From Austropuccinia psidii (lineage: Eukaryota > Basidiomycota > Pucciniomycetes > Pucciniales > Sphaerophragmiaceae), in assembly GCA_023105745.1 (NCBI GenBank), contig JALGQZ010000008.1, forward strand, positions 45,443,618 through 45,507,617: 64,000 bases of DNA, read 5' to 3'. The translations under genes and the position numbers were made by a program. Positions within the stretch are counted from its first letter, which is position 1, and each line of letters opens with the position of its first letter. Shown here piece after piece: positions 35,593 to 46,156 of this stretch. The notes beneath the pieces were generated by a model, which did no database searches, was not told the origin of the DNA, and saw nothing but the letters and a program-made list of their open reading frames with translations.

Positions 35593-36757
35593 TGTCACAA
35601 CCCTGCAAAAAGACCCCTCTCAATTGGTGTTTATGGCAATGCAAGCCTCCACCAATATATGGCTAATTTGGCCATATTCTCAATCTTATGCCATTTGAAC
35701 CCTTATGGCATTGAATGGCCTTTTTACCATTAATCGCCCCTGGGCCATATCCTGCATCATTGGCCTCCTTGGCCAATCCTCAATCCCACCAACCCCCAGG
35801 CCAATACCTTAATTCTGGGCCTTGACAGTCATTTAGCCTTCCAGGGGCCTCTGGCCCCTCTAACCTTATTCAGGGCCTTTGGCCCGCCCCCTTTGATTAG
35901 GGGGTTTGAGGCCATTTAGGCCACCTATGGCCTCTATAGCCCACAGTCCTTATACCATGGGACCAATTAGGCCCCTTTTGGCCCAAGTCCAATGAGGCCA
36001 GAAGGGGCCAAGGGGAGAAGACCAGTGGACCCACCTGAGCGTTATTATGACCAAAAACTCCAAAGAACCTCAAATTGGCCCCAAGGACCCAAGACACCCA
36101 AATTTTCCATAAGTGACCATTCCACTCAAGATTCCAGCCATGGCCTCTTACAAGCACCAGAGGCCCCCAGACACTTTCAATAAGGGGTTTTCCTCTCAAG
36201 ATCAGGGAAACCCCTGTCCCAACTTAATGGATCCAAGCCTTCAGAAACCAAGTGTGGTGCTTATAGGGTATTATATAACATTATGCACCATTTTTCCTCA
36301 GAAATTCAATGGTGATGGTTTCAGGACTCAATTATGCCATTTCAAATCAAGTCCTCAAATCCATCACCAATTTTGAAGGTATAATCCAGCCCCTCAGTCT
36401 TATGGTTTCTGGTGGTGACCAGAAGGTCATTTGAGGACTTCAACTCCCTGGCTTTCCAGGTGTTGGTATTTCACCCCAGGATTCATCAAGGGGTTCTTTC
36501 AAGAGGTTTTTGAACATCAAGAAAGTTTTCAAGGTATCAAGAACTCCTTGGATAATTCAACTGTTCCATACAGGGTGTATTCAGGAAACCTGTATGGCAT
36601 TGACTGTTTTGGGCCAATTCATATTTCACTGTGGGAATTCAAGACACACAGTTCAAGTTTCAAGATGGCCAGATCTTTATTTACCCAAAACAGTAAATAC
36701 ACCTGAGTGATCAACCCTCCAGGATCAATCTTCAGCTTTTCACATATACTGACCACA
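35593..36757 (+). mobile_element. LTR-like repeat A, cut at its 3' side
   Basis: Begins TGTCACAACC, nearly the start of the chromovirus LTR (TGTCACAGCC), and is visibly GC-richer than its surroundings, with many GGCC words between 35690 and 36010. It holds a 9-bp stem-loop CCATACAGG/CCTGTATGG (36566-36574 with 36589-36597). Its last 170 bp (36590-36757) match the minus strand of the right-edge LTR (about 63807-63990) closely: TTTTGGGCCARTTCATATT, CTGTGGGAAYTCAAGACACA, TTTTCACATATACTG. The match breaks at 36757, where repeat B begins, so A is missing its downstream part. Open frames inside it (35897-36710) are not genes. Confidence 0.65.
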
Positions 36758-37870
36758 TGTCACAACCATGGCAATTCACCCTCTTGGACCTCAATATGAA
36801 ATATCCATGCCATATTCAATTTATGGCAATTTGGCCATATCCATAATCATTGGCCAAATTGGCCATTTCATTTTTTTTGTCCTTTTATGGTCATTTCACT
36901 ATCTGGGTCCAACTTGTCCCCTTCATCATCATCAGGCCTTTCCTGACCAGGTTTTGCTTTTGGGAAGTCTTTGGTATTTTCCAGTAAACAGGGAAAATAC
37001 AGCCTCAAATCCTGTATCAGGATTTTTAAGCTTAAAATAAAGATTTTCAAATTTTGTGAATGTTGCTGTATTTGTCATTTTAGGCCATTTTCTCATGTAA
37101 TATGGGAAATATGCTCAAATGGCTATATTAGGCCATTTGGGGCTTAATTTCCAGATTTGTGCAATTTTTGGGCACTTTTCACAAATACAGTTTTAAAGCT
37201 GTATTAGCTGTATTTAGTCAAAACACCCAAAGACAATCTGTCACCTTTGAAACCACTCAAAACCCAATTTTCAATTATATCCTCCTGATATTAAACCCAA
37301 AGACCTTTGACTATTTCCACCCTCCAATAACTAAAAGTGCCATAAATGGTGTTATACAACATTATAAATCTTTTTTCATCAGAAATTCAATGGTGACAAT
37401 ATTAAATGGTTATTTTAACTTTTCATCAGGTCATCAAGGCACATCATCCAAAGGATTCATCAAGGATCAAAAGAAAAGTTTCAATCTCAAATACCAATTA
37501 TTCCATCAAGAAATCATTGATCATTCTCATTCAAAATATTCTTCCAAGGGAATACTGGAAATTAATCTTCAAGGGATATTCAAGAGAAAGTTCTAAAACA
37601 ATTTGCCAAGGGTAATTTCTCTATAAATCCACCTTGGCAACTACATTCATTCAATACATTCTGAATTCATCAAGACCTGTATTTTCAATCATAAACCATG
37701 GGAATTTCATTCAACCCAGTTCATTTTCCAATTTGGTAAGGTATACAATTCATCAAGAAGTCAATACAGACCAGCTTTCAGCATGAAAGAGTAAAGCTCT
37801 CAAATTTTCACATATATCAACCTCCTTTGACCCTTGGGGGTTTTTTTTTTCTCAAGTTGATTAATATATT
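36758..37870 (+). mobile_element. LTR-like repeat B, 3' end not found
   Basis: Begins TGTCACAACC directly where A stops. It shares with A the start and an internal block (AGAAATTCAATGGTGA with AACATTAT before it; A about 36248-36325, B about 37330-37400). Near its right side it shows the LTR promoter series in weakened form: CACATATATC (37809), CTTGGGGG...CTCAAG (37833-37856), AGTTGATTAATATATT. The downstream half of an LTR should follow but dissolves into homopolymers, so the end and any target duplication cannot be placed. B either inserted into A or both are remains of a tandem arrangement. Confidence 0.6.
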
Positions 37871-38141
37871 TTAATTTTATTTATATCTTTATTTTTCTTT
37901 TTAATTCTGTTAATTGAATAATTATATTATAAATTCATTCATTTATCAACTCTTTCTTTTCTTTTCTTTTCAATGAAGATTTGGTTATTATAAACTTAAT
38001 AATTCAATTATTAATTTTTTTTTTTTTTTAAGTTTAAAAAAAAAAAAAGTTATTAAAGAATTATTTAATTAAATCTTTTATAATTTTAAATTCTAATTTT
38101 TTTTTTTTTTATTATTTCAACTAATTTTTTTTATAATTTAA

Positions 38142-38194
<53 letters not shown>

Positions 38195-38412
38195 TTCAAT
38201 TCTTTTATTTTATTTTCTTAATAATAATTTTTTTTTTTGTTTTTTTTAAAAATTGAATTTCATAATTATTTAGTTTTTAAGATAATCTTTTCTTTTTTAC
38301 TAGAACCCCCCCTTTTTTTTTTTTTTTTTTGATATCACTTTTTCTTCAATTAAGAATTTTTCCTAAATTAATTAATTAATTAATTAATATATTAAATTTA
38401 TTTTTTTTTTAT

Positions 38413-38454
<42 letters not shown>

Positions 38455-38580
38455 TTTTATTAAATTAAATAATTAAAATCTTAATTTTAATAATTTTTTT
38501 AATTCTTTATTTTTTTTTTTTTTTTTTTGTTAAGTTAATATTAATTTTAATATCCTTTAAAAATTAAATTATTCTTCTTT

Positions 38581-38628
<48 letters not shown>

Positions 38629-39340
38629 AAATTATTAATTTGATGATTTTAATTCTTTTTAAAAAAAAAAAAATTTAAATTTTTTTTTTTTTCTTATTAT
38701 AATTTTAAAATTTGATTTTTAATCTTATTTATAAAAAATATATAAATTTTTTTTTTTTTTTTTTTTAATTAATTTAATTTTTTTTTTCTCAAAAATAAAT
38801 TTAAATTCTTTCTTTTATTTTTTTTTTATTTATTTATTTTTATTTATTTTTTTGAAATTATTTAATTAAAATTTTTAATTACCACTTAATTAAGTTTTCA
38901 AAAAAAAAAATTTGGTTTTTTTTTTTTTTTTTTTTTTATTATTATTATTGATTGAAAAAATAAAATAAAATAAAAATAAAAAAAATAAAAAAAATAAAAA
39001 AAATAAAAAAAATAAAAAAAATAAAAAAAATAAAAATCTTGATTCAAAATTTAATTTTACTTTTAAATAAATTTTTATTGAAATAATTTTTTCAATAAAA
39101 TTCAAAAAAATTCAATAAAATTCAAAAAAAAAAAGTTTCTTAAATTATTTAAAAACTTTCTTTTTTTTTTTTTTAAAAATTTTTTTTTTTTTTTTAAGAT
39201 TTTTTTATTAAATTAAAATAATTATTAAAAAAAAAAAAAAAAATTTTTTTTTTTTTTTTTTTTAATTTTTAATAATTATAAATTTATAAATTTATTTATT
39301 TTAATTAAATTTTTTTTTATAAAAAAAATAAAATTTTTAA
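37871..39340. repeat. Homopolymer-rich AT block
   Basis: Long T and A runs, including about T32-A19 at 38144-38194, a run of about 40 A near 38587-38626, and (AAAAAAT)n near 38980-39040. Nothing coding; the F/K-only open frame at 38890-39105 is this low complexity. Confidence 0.8.
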
Positions 39341-40429
39341 ATGAGGAAAATCAAAATTAATGATGAATTTTAAGGAAATTCTTAAATGATAATGAAATTT
39401 TGTGAGTTAAAAAAATGGGTTTAAACTTTAAAATTTAAAAGAAAGGTGATATTCAATTTCAATTGAAACCAAAATTAATGAGGTTAGGGTTCAGTTCAAT
39501 TGATTCCTGCAGCTGATATGCCATCCTTGGTTTATACTTAAAATAAAAAAAAAGTCCTTTTTTGGTAAGAAAAGTACAAATTTAAATTTCTTATATTTAT
39601 ATAAATTAGAATTAAAAAACAAACATGTTTTTAAATTCTTTTAAGTGTCTTTTTTTGTTAAAAAAAGAATTCAATTGAGTTTAATAAAATCACAAACAAA
39701 TAATTGAAAAAATTTAAATATTTTAAAACAAAAAGTTTTGTTTTTTTTTTCAAAAAAGAATTATTAGCAAATATTTTATTTTGATTAAGAGTTGTTTAAA
39801 TAATCAATTTTTTTTCCAAACAAATGTTAAAGCGATTTTAATTTATTTATTTTTAATTATACCATATTTTTTTTTACAGAAAAATAGCATTATCTTGTCC
39901 AAAGCCATAGGGTTGACCTGACAATCTTCTGAGATGGATCTAGCCATACATCAATACAAAACAGCTTTTTAAAATGTTTTTAGGGATACAGCATAACACA
40001 TAGCATTATTGAACAAAGTGATAAGGCATCTTTTGATCGGAGGATTAAGTTATTGGGAATTGTTATTTGCTAAATTCAGTAAATAATATTTACAATTCAA
40101 TCCAATTTCAATTTCGATTTAAATAATACACTGCATTACTTTCCCAAAAGAACAAAATTGTTTAATTTATTTGTAGTATACACTGTAAATTTGAGTTTGA
40201 TGAGCAAGATCTTTTTACTAAAGTACCATATGAAGATGGTTTTTGTGCCTGTGAGCTTTCTTTTTTTTTACATTATACCATCAAGTTTGATAATAAGATG
40301 TTTGTCAAGGAAATTTTAATACTTTAATTACCTTTTGTTTTTGAAATCATTTCTTTCTAATGATTGATATAGAGATCAAGATCAGCTAATTAAATACCAA
40401 AAACAGGTAGCAAAAGATGTTACCTTGGC
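39341..40429. other. Intergenic, downstream of the Vps38/UVRAG-like gene
   Basis: No domain-bearing frame. 39341-39880 is AT-rich. 39885-40429 has mixed composition and may hold the 3' untranslated region of the minus-strand gene that ends at 40430. Confidence 0.4.
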
Positions 40430-42466
40430 TCACACGGGTAAATCAGGTTCTAGAGTTAAAAGTAAATTTTTCAGGTTTGGTAAAGTATGCCTCAGATCGC
40501 TGATTGTTACTTTTCGATGATACATAATCTTTTGAGATAATGATCGAATCGGGCATTAGTCAATTTAGAACATACAAAGCTATTTGGTGACCAGAAAATG
40601 CAAAGTGAGATTAGAGTACCTGTTCGATATCTTTATTCAATAAGAATACTGCATATTCAAATCTCAATCGATCGACACCTTTAAAATACAAAGGAAACCT
40701 AAAAGAGTGATAGATGAGGTAAAAAAGAAAGTTTATTGAGGAAGATGTAGAGTAGAAGAATTGAATGTTACCAACGATCTAGGACCACGAATTCTGGAGA
40801 CGTTATCTAAAACCAAACTTCGGGATCCAATGCAAGTGATTGGATAAAGAATTGGGACAGCAAGATAATGAGCGATTAATTTAGTTAGATGAGCGACAAA
40901 ACCAAGAGCTGATGAAACAGTTTGATCGTCATCTAGTAAAGATAAAGGTTTTATGAATGAGATTAAACTTGAAGGATTAGCTATAGGTTGATTGAATTCA
41001 AGTGTAGGTAAGATGATATTTCCTATTGAAAAGATTAGAGAAGCGTCTTCTATTGAAGTGGGTTCGATTGGATAGATTACATTTAATTGTGTTACTAATT
41101 GAGCTCTACGCCTTGCGATTTGAAGTTGAGTTTGATGGAATTGAGGTAAATGAAATTTTTGATAACTTGCTTGTTTTTTAATGATATTTTGAATCATAAA
41201 CTCATCTAATTGAAGTCTTGCAGTTTTATTAATTTTTCGACGAGCGTCTAGGGCCTTTTTACGATTTTCTAATTTGGCCTTGACTTTTTTTTTTTAAAAA
41301 AAAAAACAAAATAAAATAAGAGATGATTTTTAATTTAAAAGGATGACAATAAAGAGTTGAAAATTTTGATGAATGACCAACGTTCATCTAATCTAATTCC
41401 GGAGAGAGTTTGCCTGGAGTTTAAGACGTTAATATGATGATCGATTTCGATTAATTTTCTAGACTAGATCATGAATAGAAAAAGAATGAATTAAATTTAG
41501 ATTAAGATGATTGTTGATGATAAATTTCAAGAGGGAAGACTGACCAAATGAAAAGCTGATGATTGCCTACCTGTATGAGTGTTTGAGATTTGATTTAAAG
41601 TACTTTCTAATTGATTTAGATGATCTAAAGTTTGATTTAATTCGAGTTGTTTTTCCAAAAGACTAGAAAGCCAAATGATTTAATTTTTTTTTTGAATGAA
41701 AAAAAAGGAAGAGTTAGAAGATGAGATTTTTTGAATGAAATAAGATGAAATCTCAACTTGATGAAATCTATTAAGCTCCAAGGTTTAAGATTTAAGGATG
41801 AATTGATTGAATGATTAAGATTATTATTATTATTATTAATATTAATATTATTAGATGTAGGTTTGATTGAATGAAGAATTGGTTTGAATAAATAAATTTG
41901 ATGATTTGATTGAAAGTATAATTGATTAAAATGATTTTGATCAAGATGATTTTCAGTTTGAAGGATTAAAGAATCTGACTAAAAAAAATAATTAAATCAA
42001 GGAGGAACAATTTTAAATTTTTTTGATTAAAGTAATAAATAAAATAAGATGAATGAAGCAATGAACTTACATTTAAATTTTTTAAATGAATTAAATTATT
42101 TAAATTTATTAAAAAATTTAAAGATAGATTGAATTGATTAAGATTTTGATTATTTTCTAATTTTGACCAAATTTGAATTTGAAAGATTTGATTAATTTTG
42201 ATTAAAGATTGAAGATTTGAAGAAGATGATAGATCGATTTGAAAGTTTGGATTTAAAGTAGATTTTTGTATATTTGATTTGAATAAGATTTTATCAAATT
42301 TGGGTATAGAAATCGTTAGATAAGAATCCAATAGCGAATCTTGGATGAGATGATTTGAAGAATTAAAATTTTTAGTGTTGATGTTCAAATTCCTTAGATA
42401 GATTGCTTGAATTTTATCTAAGCTCATCCATTCCTGAGATTCCCGAGATTCTTGATTTGATTTCAT
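40430..42466 (-). CDS. Vps38/UVRAG-like subunit of class III PI3-kinase complex II, six exons
   Basis: Exons on the minus strand: 42466-42071, 41978-41758, 41662-41571, 41283-40776, 40698-40620, 40528-40430. They join to 1395 nt (464 aa) with all phases agreeing; introns are 92, 95, 287, 77 and 91 bp. Order: N-terminal region with IYLRNLNI (C2-like in the family); heptad-rich coiled coil (LLEKQLELNQTLDHLNQLE and LENRKKALDARRKI, residues about 206-265); then the conserved C-terminal domain with RRRAQLVTQL, IYPIEP, SALGFVAHLTKLIAHYL and VPILYPI, continuing across introns into GPRSFPLYFKGVDR, FEYAVFLLNKDIEQ and DLRHTLPNLKNLLLTL. UVRAG/Vps38 works with Vps34, Vps15 and Vps30/Beclin in endosomal sorting and autophagy. 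A TGA three codons upstream of a serine/lysine run and no earlier ATG support the start at 42466. No stops; a likely functional host gene. Confidence 0.82.
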
Positions 42467-42529
42467 TGCTTTTTCGGATTTTGATTTTGATTTTGATGAT
42501 TTTGACTGAGATTTTGATGATTTTGATGA

Positions 42530-42533
<4 letters not shown>

Positions 42534-42563
<30 letters not shown>
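42534..42563. repeat. (GAT)10 microsatellite upstream of the Vps38-like gene
   Basis: Ten GAT units about 70 bp before the ATG of the minus-strand gene, followed by two copies of GATCAGTTGAT; TTTTGAT repeats lie between it and the gene. Probably promoter or 5' leader. Confidence 0.85.
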
Positions 42564-43205
42564 CAGTTGATGATCAGTTGATGACGAGGATGAAGAATTT
42601 TTAATTAGAATTTTTCAATTTTAAGCCGCAGTGATCAAATTAATTAATCCAAAATAAACTGATTATGGTTGGTTAATTTGAATTAAAGTGTTCATAATAT
42701 GCTAATCAGCAAGATTGATCTAATTTTTTAATAATTATCAAATTTATTTTTTAAGAAGAAAAATTTCAACTTGAAAAAAAAAAAAAAAAATGAATTAAAT
42801 ATTTAAGAAGAAATTTATGGTAATTTTGAGAGTTAAAATGTGATTAATTGTATTAATTTTTGGCTATCATCAAGCCAAAACTTGATGGAAGCTGGGCCAT
42901 TTCTAATCAAAAATGTTGGGTAGAGTACAAATATCAGATAAGACTGTGGTAGGTTGGATAGTTTTAGCCTCATCATCACACTTGAATTTAAAATTTATTG
43001 AAAATTTCTGGTTAAAATCACAAATTGGATTCTTTTATGTGTGATAATTTGGACTCAGATAGAAAATAGGAAACAGATTAATTTTAGAAAAAAACAAGTT
43101 TGTAAGAAATTCAAGCCAAATTTCCAACTCACAAAATTTAAATTCATTTGAATTAATTGAGTGTTAAAAGTAAGTTGTTTTATTTTATATAATAGATTTA
43201 ATAAA
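42564..43205. other. Intergenic between host gene and DNA transposon
   Basis: AT-rich, no recognisable gene. The probable promoter region of the minus-strand Vps38-like gene begins here. The open frame at 43055-43237 runs across the transposon end and is not credible. Confidence 0.4.
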
Positions 43206-43210
43206 TAATA
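43206..43210 (+). repeat. Flanking direct repeat TAATA, left
   Basis: TAATA precedes the left terminal inverted repeat and also follows the right one at 48843-48847. PIF/Harbinger usually duplicates 3 bp (TAA or TTA); the five matching bases could be a longer duplication or a chance extension. Confidence 0.6.
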
Positions 43211-43240
43211 GGGGGTGTCAAACCTATAAAATCCCACATT
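43211..43240 (+). repeat. Left terminal inverted repeat
   Basis: Begins GGGGGTGTCAAACCTAT; 29 of 30 bases match the reverse complement of 48813-48842 (A versus G at base 18). Confidence 0.92.
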
Positions 43241-43486
43241 TCAAATCTTGATTTTTTTTTTCCTGAAATGCAGAATTTAATTTCTGGGATTTCCCAAATA
43301 ACACACCCCCTGACCAGTGGTATTTTGAACATGTAAAAACCTATATTTTTGCCTACAAATCCCAGCCTATCATGGCTGAATTTCTAAAAATGGTGCACAA
43401 AACCCTCACCCAGGGAGATTAGCTTTGAATCAATTTCTTTAGACCAAATTCTTTTCAATATAATTCAAATCTATAAATATCAAAAA

Positions 43487-44722
43487 ATGCCCAAAACATC
43501 AGCAAGAATACCATTACTTCATCAACTAAATATCATGCAGAATATCCTTGTCATGGAATCTGATATTGATTCAGACCTTGAAGAAGATGTATCACTGTTA
43601 CACCATCTCAGTACCCAAAGGTATCTTACACTTTGCAAAAAAAATCCTTCTGCATATATATACAGCTCCTGTGATTTGGTCCAGTTATCAAGTCATAAAT
43701 TCAAACAACTCTGCTGTATTACTCATGAATCTTTCCAGAAGTTAGTTACCTTGATTCAAGATGATACAATTTTTCACAATTCATCAAGATTTAAACAGAG
43801 AGATCCAGCCATACAATTGGCTGTAGCATTAGCACAATTAGGATCCAATGGGAATGGGGCCTCTTTGGGAAAACTAGGAATGCTATTTGGAGTTAGTCAT
43901 GGGGCTATTGTATTATATACACAGCATATAATAAAAGCATTAATCAAGTATGAAAAGGAATATATTATGTGGCCAAATTCACAAAAGCAATTGAAGACTT
44001 CCCAAGTAATGCAAGCTGAAGGGTTTCCTGGATGTGTGGGATTTATAGATGGTAGTCTTATAAATTTTTCTTAAAGGCCACCCAGAGATGGTTAGGCATA
44101 CTTTGATTGCAAGAAGAGGTATTTATGCTATTAATATCTTATTTATTGAACCATTTTGAGCTGATAATAGATGTGATGTAGGTATTAAATGTCAATTCAA
44201 TTGGTTTGTGATGTCAAAAGAGTGTTTATTTCACTAAATGTTGGCTGTGCAGGCTCTCTTCATGATTCAAATGTGTACCAACATATGCAAATCTGCAAAA
44301 ATCCACATGAATATTACAGAAAAGATCAATATCTACTTGCAGATTCAGCTTATGCAAGCTCCCATTGGATTGTGCCAGAATACAAAGGTGTCAAATACCA
44401 CTCAGAAGATAATCAAAAATTCAATCTATGTTTGGCAAGATCAAGAGTACAGATTGAACATTCCATTGGTGTTTTGAAAGGGAAGTGGTCATCTTTGCGT
44501 GAGATGCAAAATCAAATGCATAATGTGCAAGAGGTACAGCTATTTGTACAGTGGGTGGTAACCTGTGTTATATTTCATAATCTATTAGCACAAGTAGGTG
44601 ACAAATGGAGTGATTTATATGAAGATAATGACCCCCCTGAGCTCCAAAATATCACACAACAAGATGATGAAAACAGCCATTTAAATATGCATGAAAGAAT
44701 CAAGCCCTACACTTTAGATTAG
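43487..44722 (+). pseudogene. PIF/Harbinger DDE transposase (DDE_Tnp_4), one intron, three stops
   Basis: Exons 43487-44118 and 44182-44722 join to 1173 nt (391 codons) in one phase; the 63-bp intron starts GTATTT and ends TGTAG with a CTGATAAT branch-like word. N-terminal part: RDPAIQLAVALAQLGSNGNG and KLGMLFGVSHGAIVLYTQ (DNA-binding-like helices). Catalytic triad: D in CVGFIDGSL, D in LLADSAYASS, E in VQIEHSIGVLKGKW; GSLHDSNVY lies between. In-frame stops: TAA 44072, TAG 44093 and TAA 44186, all around the splice junction between the first and second catalytic parts. In the family it cuts and rejoins DNA at the terminal inverted repeats and needs the Myb/SANT partner, whose decayed gene is at 47209-48509. 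Confidence 0.88.
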
Positions 44723-44918
44723 TTCAGGAATGAATGAATAGATGAATTAAAAGTTCTGAACATGTTTTAAGATTTATAAAACATGTGTATTTTAAAAGAG
44801 GATTGTGTGAAGAATAATATTTTTAATACATTTTCAATCTATGTCCATGGAATGGTAAATTTTAAGACTGAATTGGATCATAATTATCAAATGTGGAAAT
44901 ATATATGATATATAATAT

Positions 44919-46156
44919 TTACAAGATTATATTTTTATGTAATCTTTTGTTATCCTGTTCATTCCGCATAATTTTACCATTGAATTTTGTTTTAATTTCT
45001 TCAGAGCTGAGTTGTTTCAATTTTTGTCCTGTAAGAAATAATTTCTTGTTGATTTGAAATGAACAACCAAAGTGTGTGATGGATTTGTGTTCAAGCAATT
45101 TCTTTGGTGGATTGGTTGTTTGATGAAGAAGTTCAAATGTTTTACAGAGTATTTTAACAATGCCTTCTTTTTTGGAAAAATCAAAAATTAATTTGTGGTT
45201 TGGAAATGATAATCCATGCCCAGAGGGTGTGAAAACTGTAGGAATTGGAATGAAATTGTTTTTGTTGATAAAAGAGAATATACCATACGTCCATGAATTG
45301 ATGTCCTTATTATAAGTATGTGGTTTATTGTGGAAGCCATTGGAAGTAACTATAACATTTGAATAAGTTTTTAAATTGGGTGATTTGTTGGAATGCCATT
45401 CAAGTTGGCTGCATTAATTATTTCTTGATTGTCTTTAAGTGCATTATTTGAGAATCCTTAAATGCGGGAGTGAATGAATTAATCAAATTCTTGAAGTGTT
45501 GACCATTGCTCATTATCTTCATCAATTTCTTTTTGAGTCAAGCCTTCTTTCCTTGCATAAACCCCAGTGGATTTCCCAGAATCTGAACCCTGACAAAAAC
45601 CTATTCCTTTCATAATTCCATCAAGCATATCAAAGTTAGTGGTGATATTGTGACAGTTGTTTGCAAGCTTATTTAATGTTATGATCAATTTTTGTAGTTT
45701 ATGGAAGACTGCTGTTGGACTGCTGAATGGGTGAATTTGATACATGAAAATAGGCAAATAGGGATTGTTATGTCTATTGATAAGTACATAGGGTCTGGGT
45801 AGTTGTTTGTGTGGAGGAAGCTTCAACCAGGAGGCATTCTCATTCTTCTTCTTGTCCAGTGTAGGTATTGAGAAGCTGGGATTATAAAGGCCAAGCTGGT
45901 CTGCTGTTTGGTTCATATATAGAAGCATTCTTCTTTGTTGTATGGATTTGGGTTTATTATGATTAAGAGAATTATCATCTGTCAAATCATTATGATTGTG
46001 AGGTTGAGTCCCAAAAGGCTTCACAACATGAGGAATTAAAGAGAGTTTGGGCACATTCATCTGGTCATTTGGTTGAGTCCCAACAGTCAATTGATCAGAT
46101 GATTGATGAGGAATGGCTAAAGAATGGGAGAGTTGATTGTTGGATGGTGATATCAT
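44919..46156 (-). pseudogene. Tet-like 2OG-Fe(II) dioxygenase, decayed
   Basis: Read from ATG 46156 down. After a Q/N/S-rich N-terminus come RPYVLINRHNN, an IGF-x-QG word (DGIMKGIGFCQGSD, family form close to MKAIGWRKGY) and GVYARKEGLTQKEI. Stops TAA at 45481 and 45460 interrupt; near 45390 the frame shifts, and the match continues with NVIVTSNGFHNKPHTYNKD, SWTYGIFSFI, GHGLSFPNHKLIFDFSKKEG, IVKILCKTFELLHQTT and THFGCSFQINKKL. This is the double-stranded beta-helix core of the Tet-like oxygenases common in rusts. The family's first iron ligands are H-x-D (PHQD-like); here the Asp is Tyr (PHTY), while the distal His (LHQT) remains. TET/JBP relatives oxidise 5-methylcytosine or thymine; the rust branch's substrate is not established. 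Inferred from remembered family motifs. Confidence 0.68.

Noticed and set aside
35897..37615. Several open frames on both strands
   Set aside because: They lie in LTR-like repeats A and B, overlap each other on opposite strands, and show no domain.
38890..39105. Open frame rich in F, L and K
   Set aside because: Translation of A/T homopolymers.
30100..39300. A one-way preference for T-run followed by A-run
   Set aside because: A-then-T junctions also occur (for example near 30147 and 39242), so there is no consistent direction.
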